Of a stretch of DNA of 47,154 bases, positions 8,914-17,172 are shown piece after piece. The stretch's first letter is position 1. Every line of letters begins with the position of its first letter. The notes beneath the pieces were generated by a model. That model saw only the letters and a list, made by a program, of their open reading frames with translations. It was not told where the DNA came from and did not search any database. The position numbers and the translations under genes were made by a program. The stretch is from Clostridium frigoris (GTDB taxonomy: Bacteria; Bacillota; Clostridia; Clostridiales; Clostridiaceae): the NCBI RefSeq assembly GCF_018861865.1, contig NZ_JAHLDV010000028.1, forward strand, positions 1 to 47,154, in the 5' to 3' direction.

Positions 8914-10593
8914 CTAATGACCCAGCATTAACTGTTCTGCTATAGGTCCAAGCGTAAGTGCTGGCAAGAATGTCAAAGCACCTATTATTATTACAACACT
9001 AATTAAAATCACTACAAAAGTACTATTATCAGTTCTAAACGTAGCCATGGTTTCCGGTACTGCATGTTTAGAAACCAAAGACCCCGCAACAGCTAATAAT
9101 AATATTATTGATAAATATCTTCCAAGGAGCATTACAATCCCCGTTGCACTATTAGCAAACAATGTATTACCATTAAATCCAGCAAAAGCAGATCCATTAT
9201 TAGCTGCCGAGGATGTAAATTGATAAATTGTTTCAGTAAGTCCATGAAAACCGGGATTTGTTATTGAACTAAGTCCCATTTTGGTTGAGAGTGAAATAGC
9301 TGATGGAAATAATATTATGAATGGATGTACTAGGATTGCAAATGCAATCAATTTAATCTCTTTACCTTCTATTTTCTTACCTAAAAATTCAGGTGTCCGT
9401 CCAACCATTAACCCTGCAAGGAATACTGTGATTATTGCATACATCATCATATTCATAAACCCTACACCTTTACCTCCAAAGACTACATTAAGCATCATAT
9501 TCCATAATGGTACAAGTCCTCCTAGTGGCATTAGCGAATCATGCATGGTATTTACAGTTCCAGTAGTAAATGCAGTTGTAACAGTAGTAAATAGTGCAGA
9601 TGCCGCTATACCAAACCTAACTTCTTTACCCTCCATATTACCCATAACTTGACTTAATCCAACGTGTGCTAAGTTTGGGTTTCCAGCTTTTTCTGCCATG
9701 TATATAACCGGAATCATTATTACAAATAAAACTGCCATTGTTATAAAAATCATTAAGCCTTGTTTCTTATTCTTAAGCATTAATCCAAAAGCAATAACTA
9801 ATGCTCCAGGTAATGCCATCATTGAAAGTAATTCAACTAAATTTGAAAATGTCGTTGGATTTTCAAAAGGATGTGCAGAGTTTGCATTAAAAAAACCTCC
9901 ACCATTTGTGCCTATGTGTTTTATTGATTCAAAAGATGCAACTGGTCCCATTGCAATATCTTGATATTTACTTTCTATTGTTGTAATAGTTTTATTTGGA
10001 GCAAGCGTTTGAGGTACTCCTTGGGACACTAAAATCACAGTAACAAATATTGATAACGGAAGTAAAATTCTTGTAATCAAACGCGTCATATCTACGAAGA
10101 AATTTCCGAATGTCTTTTTTCTGCCAATAATTCCTCTCATAAAAGCACCTGCAGCGGCAAGACCTGTAGCTGCCGATGTAAACATTAAGAATGTCATTAC
10201 TACCATCTGGCTTAAGTAAGATACTCCTGACTCTCCAGCATACCCTTGTAGATTAGTATTTGTTATAAAACTTATAGCTGTATTAAATGCTAAATCTGGC
10301 TTCATTGCTACTATATTATTAGGATTAAATATATGTATATTTTGCAATCTTAAAATAATAAATGCTGCTAAACACATTATTGCATTTGATACTATTATTG
10401 CTAGCACATATTCTTTCCATGTCATTTCATCATGTTTTATTCCTGTCACCTTAAAAATAAAATTATCAACTCTGTTAAGTAATGGATCAACAAAGCTTTT
10501 TTCCCCACTTAGAACATTATAAACATGTCTTCCTAAAGGAATAATAATAAAAACGAAAATAATTAACGGTATAATAATTTGTATAACATCCAT
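8914..10593 (-). CDS. kdpA: Potassium-transporting ATPase potassium-binding subunit KdpA
   Basis: 559 residues with about ten membrane helices. This is the channel-like K+ selectivity subunit related to the Trk/Ktr superfamily, with four filter-like repeats. Visible segments include [53 protein letters not shown] and [12 protein letters not shown], which are the four conserved loops. The ATG at 10593 has AAGGAGG seven bases upstream. It is the first large gene of the kdp operon. A dispersed repeat (10623-10814) separates it from the tiny kdpF gene. Confidence 0.97.
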   Translation of the reverse strand: MDVIQIIIPLIIFVFIIIPLGRHVYNVLSGEKSFVDPLLNRVDNFIFKVTGIKHDEMTWKEYVLAIIVSNAIMCLAAFIILRLQNIHIFNPNNIVAMKPDLAFNTAISFITNTNLQGYAGESGVSYLSQMVVMTFLMFTSAATGLAAAGAFMRGIIGRKKTFGNFFVDMTRLITRILLPLSIFVTVILVSQGVPQTLAPNKTITTIESKYQDIAMGPVASFESIKHIGTNGGGFFNANSAHPFENPTTFSNLVELLSMMALPGALVIAFGLMLKNKKQGLMIFITMAVLFVIMIPVIYMAEKAGNPNLAHVGLSQVMGNMEGKEVRFGIAASALFTTVTTAFTTGTVNTMHDSLMPLGGLVPLWNMMLNVVFGGKGVGFMNMMMYAIITVFLAGLMVGRTPEFLGKKIEGKEIKLIAFAILVHPFIILFPSAISLSTKMGLSSITNPGFHGLTETIYQFTSSAANNGSAFAGFNGNTLFANSATGIVMLLGRYLSIILLLAVAGSLVSKHAVPETMATFRTDNSTFVVILISVVIIIGALTFLPALTLGPIAEQLMLGH

Positions 10594-10622
10594 TTAATAA
10601 ACCTCCTTGTGAAACATTGTTA

Positions 10623-10814
10623 AATCATCTCCTAGGTCGCTGCAACAGCTTCGAAGAAGCTGCATTGACGACTTTAGAAGGAGATTTACCCCCTTGTAGT
10701 TCTCAGGAGTAGATAACAATTCTCAATTGTTATCCCCCCACTGAAGCTCTCTATTCATTAGGGTATATAACTCCCACTTATATAAATGGGAGACTTTCCT
10801 TCTAAAAAGTTGTC
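10623..10814 (-). repeat. Dispersed three-hairpin element, copy 2 (expanded arms), between kdpF and kdpA
   Basis: Read on the minus strand it begins GACAACTTTTTAGAAGGA, contains the inner hairpin CTCCCA...TATAAGTGGGAG, and closes with TCCTTCTAAAGTCGTC and a 3' arm ending GGAGATGATT. It is 192 bp against about 131 for the others because the third arm gained a hairpin (AACAATT-GAG-AATTGTT) and the 3' arm gained another (CAGCTTC-TTC-GAAGCTG). Its first bases supply part of the kdpF stop codon. Confidence 0.7.
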
Positions 10815-10890
10815 AAAATTTTTCTGGATTTAAAAGAGCATAAAATAAATAAATAAACAGTAATATTATAATTATTATTAACCCAACCAT
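10813..10890 (-). CDS. kdpF: KdpF, 25-residue membrane subunit of the Kdp pump
   Basis: A 25-residue frame from ATG 10890 with AGGAGG directly upstream. The sequence is one hydrophobic helix (V-G-L-I-I-I-I-I-L-L-F-I-Y-L) ending in YALLNPEKF, which matches the typical KdpF ending YAL-N-E-F. KdpF is a lipid-like stabilising peptide of the KdpFABC complex. It is the first gene of the operon, but about 220 bp from kdpA because a dispersed repeat lies between. The TGA stop overlaps the repeat edge, and the protein end looks intact. It is easily missed because of its length. Confidence 0.9.
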   Translation of the reverse strand: MVGLIIIIILLFIYLFYALLNPEKF

Positions 10891-11143
10891 ATAAAATCCT
10901 CCCCTTAATAAAACAAAATCTTTTAATTTTTGCTATTTACCTCAATCGCATAAAGAAATTATAATCCCTATTAGGCTTTTACTAAAGCTTTGATAAAGTC
11001 CCCTTAAAATGTTCTTGCATCTATTTATGCTCATTAGGACAAACTATACACTTGTCTCATAGTTGTACCTCTATTATTGACTGCTTTCCTTGGTATGATG
11101 TTTATTATTTGGTTTTGATATTAATTTAATGCATTAAATAGAA
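10891..11143 (-). other. kdp leader region, no recognised riboswitch
   Basis: About 250 bases upstream of kdpF with no gene. On the minus strand I see a local hairpin around GACAAGTGTATAGTTTGTC and a TAGAGGTACAAC segment. I could not match the conserved blocks of the c-di-AMP (ydaO) riboswitch or of the M-box, so no class is assigned. Confidence 0.4.
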
Positions 11144-11183
11144 AAATAGACAGGCAAGAAATTTCTCTTTTGCCTGTCTATTT
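11144..11183 (-). terminator. Strong terminator-like hairpin upstream of kdpF
   Basis: AAATAGACAGGCAA and TTGCCTGTCTATTT form a perfect 14-bp stem followed on the minus strand by TTTTTCTATTT. No minus-strand gene lies upstream of it within 170 bp, so it could be an attenuator in a long kdp leader or the end of a very short transcript. Confidence 0.5.
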
Positions 11184-11267
11184 GATATATCTATTTATAA
11201 AATGCATATTTTAATAATTCTACATTAACTAAACTTATATAACATCATATATGATAATCATAAAACA

Positions 11268-11295
11268 TTACATATCCTTGTTTTTTTGTTATACT
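11268..11295 (+). promoter_or_regulatory. Candidate SigA-type promoter for the HAD phosphatase gene
   Basis: TTACAT, a 16-base spacer and TATACT lie 55 bases before the ATG at 11351. A moderate match to the vegetative consensus. Confidence 0.4.
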
Positions 11296-11350
11296 ATTAT
11301 TAGAACTTAGCAAACTAAAGCTAAAATAAGCTTACAAGGAGATTAATATA

Positions 11351-11995
11351 ATGAAAGATTTTGCATTTATATCCGATTTTGATGGAACCCTTACTAAAAA
11401 AGATTTTTATAAAATATTGTCTGATCTATATTATAAAGAAGAACTTATGCCGATATATAAATCTTGGAAAAATGGAGAAATGAAAAATAGAGAATATCTA
11501 AACTATGTTTTTAATAATGTACATAGAAGCGAATCTGAATTACTCGAAGATATCTTAAATATTTCCTTTGACCCCACATCTATTGATTTCATAGATAAGG
11601 TTAAAGCAGCTGGTGGAGACTTTATTATTATCAGTGCAGGCTCAAACTATTATATAGATAAAGTCCTCGAGCAAAACCATATAGACGGAGTAGATGTATA
11701 TTCTAATAAAAGTATTTTTAAAGATAATGGTATTCATTTTGACTTAGATGAAAATGATGAATATTATTCAGATCAAAATGGCATAGACAAGTTAATTGTT
11801 GTTGAAAAATTAAAAGCTAATTATAAAAAGATATTTTATGCCGGTGATAGTACCCCCGATCTTAAACCTGCATTAATTTCTGATGCTGTTTTTGCTAAAG
11901 GAAAATTAGTAAATCTTTTAAAAGAAGAAAATAAAGATTTTATAGAATTTGAAAACTTCTCAGAGATTTGGGATAAGCTTAAAGTATACCTATAA
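11351..11995 (+). CDS. MtnX-like HAD-superfamily phosphatase
   Basis: 214 residues with the HAD motifs: nucleophile motif ISDFDGTLT (D9 and D11), motif II IISAGS, a basic residue around K146-K150, and motif III GDSTPDLKPALISD. The layout fits the HAD-IB group, close to MtnX (diketo-methylthio-phosphopentane phosphatase) and phosphoserine phosphatase-like enzymes. The neighbours give no methionine-salvage context, so the substrate stays open. The ATG at 11351 has AAGGAG 7-8 bases upstream. It is a single plus-strand gene between the divergent kdp operon and the convergent nfo gene, with which it shares a bidirectional terminator. Confidence 0.85.
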   Translation: MKDFAFISDFDGTLTKKDFYKILSDLYYKEELMPIYKSWKNGEMKNREYLNYVFNNVHRSESELLEDILNISFDPTSIDFIDKVKAAGGDFIIISAGSNYYIDKVLEQNHIDGVDVYSNKSIFKDNGIHFDLDENDEYYSDQNGIDKLIVVEKLKANYKKIFYAGDSTPDLKPALISDAVFAKGKLVNLLKEENKDFIEFENFSEIWDKLKVYL

Positions 11996-12045
11996 AAAAT
12001 ACACTTATTTACTTAATCTTTTGCTTAAGTAAATAAGTGTATTTT
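11996..12045. terminator. Bidirectional terminator between HAD phosphatase and nfo
   Basis: AATACACTTATTTACTTAA pairs perfectly with TTAAGTAAATAAGTGTATT around an 8-base loop, with A/T-rich tails on both sides. It serves the convergent genes. Confidence 0.85.
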
Positions 12046-12066
12046 ATTATTTAAAAGTTTTAGGCA

Positions 12067-12903
12067 TTAGTCGTCTATGTAAGCCCCTCTTAACTTCTTA
12101 ATTTCTTCTGCATGACCTTCTAATTCATTAGGTGTTTCTAGATAAAATGGTAAATGACGTAACTTTGGATGATTAATAATTCTAGTAATCGCATCTATTC
12201 CAATAGATCCTTCCCCAATTGTCTCATGACGATCTTTATGACTTTCAAATGGGTTTTTACTATCATTTAAATGAATTGCATATAACTTATCAAGACCTAT
12301 AATCCTATCAAACTCATTTATGACCCCATCTAAATTATTAACGATGTCATAACCAGCATCATATACGTGGCAAGTATCAAGACATACTCCCATTTTGCTG
12401 TCTAATGTAACTCCATCTAGTATTTGTTTTAATTCCTCAAAAGTCCTACCTATTTCTGTTCCTTTACCAGCCATTGTTTCGAGAAGTACAGTAGTTGTTT
12501 GTTCTGGCTTTAGTATAGAATTAAGCATATTTATAATATATTCTATTCCAATCTGCGTCCCTTGTTTTACATGACTTCCTGGATGGAAATTATAAAAACT
12601 ATTTGGGAAAAATTCCATTCTTTTCAAATCATCTTCCATAATCATATTTGCAAAATCTCTTGTTTTCGCATCAGCAGAGCAAGCATTTAATGTATATGGA
12701 GCATGTGCTAGAATTGTAGCAAATTTGTTTTCTTTTAGTATTTCGAGAAGCTCCGCTACATCGCTTGGGTCAATCTCTTTCGCTTTACTACCGCGAGGAT
12801 TTCTAGTAAAAAACTGGAATGTATTTGCTCCTATGCTAAGAGCATCTTCCCCCATAGCCTTATAACCTTTAGATACCGACAAATGACAACCTATATTTAA
12901 CAT
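12067..12903 (-). CDS. nfo: Endonuclease IV (AP endonuclease)
   Basis: 278 residues. It cleaves DNA 5' of abasic sites in base-excision repair. The TIM-barrel metal ligands can be seen in order: GCHLS near residue 5, [53 protein letters not shown] and YLETPNE near the end. These cover the three-zinc site. The ATG at 12903 has GGAGGAGCAAGT upstream. The gene stands between the convergent HAD phosphatase and a dispersed repeat. No operon partner is evident. Confidence 0.95.
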   Translation of the reverse strand: MLNIGCHLSVSKGYKAMGEDALSIGANTFQFFTRNPRGSKAKEIDPSDVAELLEILKENKFATILAHAPYTLNACSADAKTRDFANMIMEDDLKRMEFFPNSFYNFHPGSHVKQGTQIGIEYIINMLNSILKPEQTTTVLLETMAGKGTEIGRTFEELKQILDGVTLDSKMGVCLDTCHVYDAGYDIVNNLDGVINEFDRIIGLDKLYAIHLNDSKNPFESHKDRHETIGEGSIGIDAITRIINHPKLRHLPFYLETPNELEGHAEEIKKLRGAYIDD

Positions 12904-12939
12904 ACTTGCTCCTCCAATAAAAAATTATAAATATGATTT

Positions 12940-13070
12940 AACGACATTTCAGAAGGAAAGTCTTCCACTTCTATAAGTGGAAGTTACATACTCCAACAAA
13001 TAGAAAACTTCAGTAGTAGTATAAATCTCCTTCTGAAGTCGTTAATATTTCAGCTCCGACGGAGATGATT
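12940..13070 (+). repeat. Dispersed three-hairpin element, copy 3
   Basis: Outer stem AACGACATTTCAGAAGGA pairs with TCCTTCTGAAGTCGTT, inner hairpin CTTCCACTTCTATAAGTGGAAG, 3' hairpin CTCC-GAC-GGAG then ATGATT. Relative to copy 1 both arms of the outer and inner stems have changed together. It lies between nfo and the M24 peptidase gene. Confidence 0.8.
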
Positions 13071-13074
13071 TGCC

Positions 13075-14151
13075 CTATTCTACAATAATTAAGTCTTTTG
13101 TATAATGGTTTAATACCTCACAACCATCTTTTGTAACTATTACTAAATCTTCAATACGAACCCCAACGTCACCTGGAAGGTAAATACCTGGTTCAATAGA
13201 GAAAATTTGTCCTACCTGAACTTTATCAGTATTAGCAGCTGAAACATCTCCAAAGTCATGTACTTCTATTCCTATTGAGTGTCCTAACCTATGAGTGAAA
13301 TACTTCCCATAACCTTTTTCTGTAATATAGTCTCTAGCTGCAGCATCGATATCACAAAATCTAACTCCCGCTTTAACTTTATCAATTCCTCTTTTATTTG
13401 CTTCCTTAACAATGTTGTAAACTTCTCTACTGTGGTCTGATACAGTTTTATAAAAAACAGTCCTAGTCATATCTGAGCAATATGAATCTTTTTTGCATCC
13501 GATATCAATAACTATACTGTCACCTGCTTTAACTGTTGATTCATCCATTTCATGATGAGGGTCAGCAGCATTAGCACCGTAACCTATAATTGGATCAAAT
13601 GAATGTCCCTCGCTTCCCATATCATCCCATATATCTGAAAGTAACTTTCCCATTTTCTTTTCAGAATATTTCTTAGGAATAAGTTTTATCATTTGATCAA
13701 CAGCATCATCATTTAGCTTTGATGCTATTCTCATTAAATCCTTCTCTTTCTCATCCTTACACATTCTCACCCTATCTAAAATCTCAGATCCATTAACAAA
13801 TGTACTACCCCCTTTGAGCTTCATTAATTTTATTAAGAAATGAGCTGGCCAATTTTTATCTATACCCATTGGCACATCTTTATCAATATTTTTCGCAACA
13901 ATTTCTACTGGACTCTGAGTGTCATTAAACCATATTTTTTCTACCCCTAAATCTTCACTTATAGGAAATAACTCATTAATAAACAATTTGTTATGTCCAT
14001 CTAAATTAATATATAGTACAAGCATTCTCTCTCCAGATAAAATCCATTTTCCTGTAAGATAGAATATAGCCGCAGGATCAGAAACTATCATTTGAGGTGT
14101 TTTTTCTTTTGCCATAATTTTTAAAACTTTATCAAGTCTTTCCTTTATCAT
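13075..14151 (-). CDS. M24-family aminopeptidase (Xaa-Pro peptidase-like)
   Basis: 358 residues from ATG 14151, chosen because GGAGGGA lies eight bases upstream; the longer frame has no such site. An N-terminal creatinase-type domain (about 1-125) precedes the pita-bread catalytic domain. The metal ligands are all present: D in VIDIGC, D in YCSDMTRTV, H in HRLGHSIGIEVHD, E in IEPGIYLPG and E in VRIEDLV. This places it with cytosolic Xaa-Pro aminopeptidases or dipeptidases (PepP/PepQ type) that clip proline-containing peptides with two Mn or Co ions. A dispersed repeat ends five bases after the stop codon. Expression is probably monocistronic. Confidence 0.9.
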   Translation of the reverse strand: MIKERLDKVLKIMAKEKTPQMIVSDPAAIFYLTGKWILSGERMLVLYINLDGHNKLFINELFPISEDLGVEKIWFNDTQSPVEIVAKNIDKDVPMGIDKNWPAHFLIKLMKLKGGSTFVNGSEILDRVRMCKDEKEKDLMRIASKLNDDAVDQMIKLIPKKYSEKKMGKLLSDIWDDMGSEGHSFDPIIGYGANAADPHHEMDESTVKAGDSIVIDIGCKKDSYCSDMTRTVFYKTVSDHSREVYNIVKEANKRGIDKVKAGVRFCDIDAAARDYITEKGYGKYFTHRLGHSIGIEVHDFGDVSAANTDKVQVGQIFSIEPGIYLPGDVGVRIEDLVIVTKDGCEVLNHYTKDLIIVE

Positions 14152-14295
14152 TAAAATCCCTCCTAATATATTGTGATATAATACTTTCAATCTATCATAA
14201 AATTTAAATAATGTACATGATTTTTCATATTTTCAAATAAAGATAACTACCATTTGCTCATGGTAATATAAGTTCTAAGATTTTCACTAAATAAA

Positions 14296-14317
14296 AAAAG
14301 GCCCAACTCAGCCTTTT
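14296..14317 (-). terminator. Terminator of the DUF6465-type gene
   Basis: AAAAGGC-loop-GCCTTTT with a T run on the minus strand, 20 bp after the stop codon at 14338. Confidence 0.75.
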
Positions 14318-14337
14318 CTATTTTTAGATAACTTTTG

Positions 14338-14745
14338 TTAAGATAGTTTAATATCTATTTTAATTTCATCATTTACCAAACAATAGGCTATCTCTTCTTC
14401 AACCTTTATATATACATCTAAAGTTTTGAGTTCTGTAATCTTATGAGATTTTGTCCATTCTACATATACTTCTTCTAGTATTGTTCGTTTTGATACCTCT
14501 TTCCCCTGATATTGAACATAGAAACCAACATCAATTTTCTTAGCTATTGTTCTTTTAGCTACTGTCTTTTTTACCGCAGTAGTTGCCTTAGTTGCTTTTG
14601 ATTTAACATTTTTTGCAATATCTTTCACAACATTAATAGTCTTTTCAACATTTTCTTTTGTAGCATCAGACACTATTGTTATTGCCTCTTCTGTTTCCTC
14701 ACCAATAGCTTCTTTAGCAGAATCTAAAGTATTATCTTTTTCCAT
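14338..14745 (-). CDS. DUF6465-type protein with Ala/Lys-rich helical N-terminus
   Basis: 135 residues. The first 70 form an acidic-then-basic helical region rich in A, K, T and V (resembling histone-like or LEA-type repeats: VEKTINVVKDIAKNVKSK, then KATKATTAVKKTVAKRT). The last 65 residues are a compact domain with FYVQYQGKEVSKRTILEEV and a beta-rich end (LDVYIKVEEEIAYCLVNDEI). This two-part layout resembles a small uncharacterised family common in clostridia (DUF6465). The function is unknown. The ATG at 14745 has ACGGGGG upstream. It is monocistronic, with its own terminator. Confidence 0.75.
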   Translation of the reverse strand: MEKDNTLDSAKEAIGEETEEAITIVSDATKENVEKTINVVKDIAKNVKSKATKATTAVKKTVAKRTIAKKIDVGFYVQYQGKEVSKRTILEEVYVEWTKSHKITELKTLDVYIKVEEEIAYCLVNDEIKIDIKLS

Positions 14746-15103
14746 ATTATTTACCCCCGTTTATAAAAAATTTTATATGCTACTTATCTATATTCGATGT
14801 TTTTACCCAAAACCCTTTTTTTAGGAGAATATTATTATATAAATCGAGGTAATCCATTACATTTTCTCTTTTTTATATTTGATCCACTTAAGTTTTACAT
14901 TCACACTTGATAAAATGTTGAATATATTATAGTACAGCTACAACTTAATTAATTTAATACTTTTAAAAGAAGCCCATATTCTATATGTCATGTATATGCA
15001 AAGCCCACTCCAATACTTAAGTAAAAGTGTATAGTTTTTTGTTAAAGTAACTAATTAATTTACTTTAATAAACTTTTACTTACCAAATAAGGAGGTTATT
15101 TAT
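14746..15103 (+). promoter_or_regulatory. Intergenic region with a possible sporulation-type promoter
   Basis: No gene is seen. CATATTCTA at 14975-14983 matches the -10 pattern of SigE/SigK promoters (CATA-NNN-TA), with TAATAC about 14 bases upstream as a possible -35. It would direct transcription of the Cys/Gly-rich gene at 15104. This is a weak, motif-only call. An inverted repeat AAAGTAA...TTACTTT lies just before that gene. Confidence 0.3.
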
Positions 15104-15346
15104 ATGAGTCATAGACATAATAATAATTGTTGCTGTAGACCTGTTAGTTGCTGTAAGCCTGTTTGCACCTGTGGAAATAATTGTGGAAATAATTGTGGGA
15201 ATAGTTGTGGAAATGGATGCGGAACTGGCGGCATAGGTAATTGCGGCGGTGGAAGTGGAATTTTGATACTTCTTTTACTATTAGGTTGTGGTGGTATCGG
15301 TGGACGTGGTGGTCGCGGATGTGGCGGCTTTGGCGGATTGTTTTAG
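15104..15346 (+). CDS. Small Cys/Gly-rich protein, possibly spore-surface
   Basis: 80 residues. The N-terminus is MSHRHNNNCCCRPVSCCKP, followed by tandem CGNN/CGNS repeats (about 22-38), a Gly-rich spacer, a short hydrophobic run (ILILLLLLG, about 53-61) and a Gly/Arg/Cys tail GGRGGRGCGGFGG. A perfect AAGGAGG lies eight bases before the ATG and a terminator follows the stop, so the gene is real despite its odd composition. Similar Cys- or Gly-rich small proteins in spore formers are spore coat or exosporium components, but I see no family match. A possible SigE/SigK -10 lies about 120 bp upstream. Alternatives are a metal-binding protein or a secreted peptide. No modification or export genes are adjacent. 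Confidence 0.75.
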   Translation: MSHRHNNNCCCRPVSCCKPVCTCGNNCGNNCGNSCGNGCGTGGIGNCGGGSGILILLLLLGCGGIGGRGGRGCGGFGGLF

Positions 15347-15356
15347 TTAGTTTAAA

Positions 15357-15390
15357 AGGCATCTCTAATAGAATTCTATTAGAGGTGCCT
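15357..15390. terminator. Bidirectional terminator between the Cys-rich gene and the ABC-F gene
   Basis: AGGCATCTCTAATAGAATT and its near-complement ending AGAGGTGCCT, followed by CTTTTTT on the plus strand. It lies between convergent genes. Confidence 0.85.
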
Positions 15391-15395
15391 CTTTT

Positions 15396-17012
15396 TTATT
15401 TATACATAAGTTCTAATTCTTTTTGAATTTCATCATTTTCTACGAATTCATCATAAGTCATTATTTTATCCATTAATCCCTTAGGAGTAATTTCTATTAT
15501 CCTATTTGCAACTGTTGCAATTAGCTGTGAGTCATGAGATGTTAGTAGCATTGTTCCCGTATAGCTAGTTAATCCATTGTTTAAAGCAGTTATAGACTCT
15601 AAGTCTAAATGGTTAGTAGGCTCATCAAGAATTAACACATTAGCATTGCTAAGCATCATTTTAGATAACATACATCTAACCTTTTCTCCACCAGACAATA
15701 CACTAGCTTTTTTAAGAGCTTCTTCTCCTGAGAAAAGCATTCTACCTAGAAAACCTCTAATAAAGCTTTCAGCCTTATCCTCAGAATACTGACGAAGCCA
15801 ATCAACTAAGCTACAATCTACTCCATTAAAATATTCTGTGTTATCTTTTGGTAAATAAGCTTGAGTTGTAGTAATTCCCCATTTAATTTCACCACTATCT
15901 GGCTCCATCTCTCCCATTAATATCTTAAATAATGTAGTTTTAGCTATTTCATCAGCTCCTGTAAATGCGATCTTATCTCCCTTGCTAACTATAAAAGATA
16001 CATTATCAAGAAGAACTTCTCCATCCACAGTTTTACTTAAGTTCTCAACTGTTAATAAATCATTTCCTGCTTCTCTTTCTGGTTTAAATCCAACAAACGG
16101 ATATTTACGAGAAGATGGTTTTATATCATCTAAAGTCAATTTGTCTAATTGCTTTTTACGAGAAGTAGCTTGTTTTGCTTTAGACGCATTAGAACTAAAT
16201 CTTGCAATAAAGTTTTGAAGTTCTGCAATTTTTTCTTCTTTTTTCTTATTTTGATCTTTAGCCATTTGAAGAGCCAATTGACTAGATTCGTACCAAAAAT
16301 CATAATTTCCAACAAATAATTGAATTTTGCTAAAATCTATATCTGCAACATGAGTACATATTTTATTTAAAAAATGTCTATCATGGGAAACAACTATGAC
16401 AGTACTCTCAAAATTTAGCAAGAAACTTTCAAGCCAATTTTTAGATTTTATATCCAAGTTATTTGTAGGCTCATCTAATAATAAAATATCAGGTTTTCCG
16501 AATAAAGTTTGTGCAAGAAGCACCTTAACTTTTTCTGATCCTGTTAGTTCTTTCATTTTTTTATTTTGAAGGTCTTCGTTTATTCCAAGTCCCATGAGTA
16601 GTGTTGAAGCTTCTGATTCTGCTTCCCATCCATTAAGTTCTGCAAATTCACCTTCTAGTACTGAAGCTCTAATTCCGTCTTCATCTGTAAAATCTGATTT
16701 AGCATATAATTCATCTTTCTCTTTCATTATTTCAAACAGTCTTACATGACCCATCATTACTGTGTTAAGAACTTCATTTTCATCAAATTCAAAATGATCT
16801 TGTTTTAAAAATGCAAGTCTTTCTCCTGGTGTTATAAAAACTTCACCTGTATTTGCTTCAATCTCGCCTGATAATATTTTAAGAAATGTTGATTTACCAG
16901 AACCATTAGCGCCAATTAATCCATAACAATTACCAGGATTAAACTTTATATTAACATTATCAAATAATTTACGTGCACCATATCTTAAACTTATATTATT
17001 TGTACTAATCAT
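15396..17012 (-). CDS. ABC-F family ATPase (YkpA/YbiT-like)
   Basis: 538 residues with two ABC domains and no membrane segments, the layout of ribosome-associated ABC-F translation factors. Domain 1 has Walker A GANGSGKST, a modified signature (LTGSEK rather than LSGGE) and Walker B LLLDEPTNNLD. A charged linker (about 245-310, NKKKEEKIAELQNF) is the P-site tRNA-interacting motif. Domain 2 has a degenerate Walker A GADEIAKTT that keeps the lysine, signature LSGGEKVR and Walker B LILDEPTNHLD. The ATG at 17012 has GGAGGTATATATAA upstream. Members can give ribosome protection or housekeeping translation roles. Nothing here shows an antibiotic link, so a housekeeping role is more likely. Confidence 0.9.
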   Translation of the reverse strand: MISTNNISLRYGARKLFDNVNIKFNPGNCYGLIGANGSGKSTFLKILSGEIEANTGEVFITPGERLAFLKQDHFEFDENEVLNTVMMGHVRLFEIMKEKDELYAKSDFTDEDGIRASVLEGEFAELNGWEAESEASTLLMGLGINEDLQNKKMKELTGSEKVKVLLAQTLFGKPDILLLDEPTNNLDIKSKNWLESFLLNFESTVIVVSHDRHFLNKICTHVADIDFSKIQLFVGNYDFWYESSQLALQMAKDQNKKKEEKIAELQNFIARFSSNASKAKQATSRKKQLDKLTLDDIKPSSRKYPFVGFKPEREAGNDLLTVENLSKTVDGEVLLDNVSFIVSKGDKIAFTGADEIAKTTLFKILMGEMEPDSGEIKWGITTTQAYLPKDNTEYFNGVDCSLVDWLRQYSEDKAESFIRGFLGRMLFSGEEALKKASVLSGGEKVRCMLSKMMLSNANVLILDEPTNHLDLESITALNNGLTSYTGTMLLTSHDSQLIATVANRIIEITPKGLMDKIMTYDEFVENDEIQKELELMYK

Positions 17013-17172
17013 ATATTTATATATACCTCCATATTAACTGAAAATCTACACATAGAATATGTAGTCTTTCCACAAAAAATTTTACTTTCATTATAGCCGA
17101 AACTACTAGGCTATTATAACACATGCAAGGAAACTAGGCTATTGCAATTTATTCCTTCTCTTTATAGGTTTT

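Noticed and set aside
9281-9964. Plus-strand frames inside kdpA, and similar antisense frames in sigG, recQ, pheT and others
   Set aside because: They lie opposite strongly conserved coding sequence and lack ribosome binding sites.
10891-11143. c-di-AMP (ydaO) riboswitch upstream of kdp
   Set aside because: The conserved sequence blocks were not found by eye. A covariance search would settle it.
15104-15346. Lanthipeptide or sactipeptide precursor
   Set aside because: Cys-rich composition, but no modification, leader-peptidase or transporter gene is adjacent.
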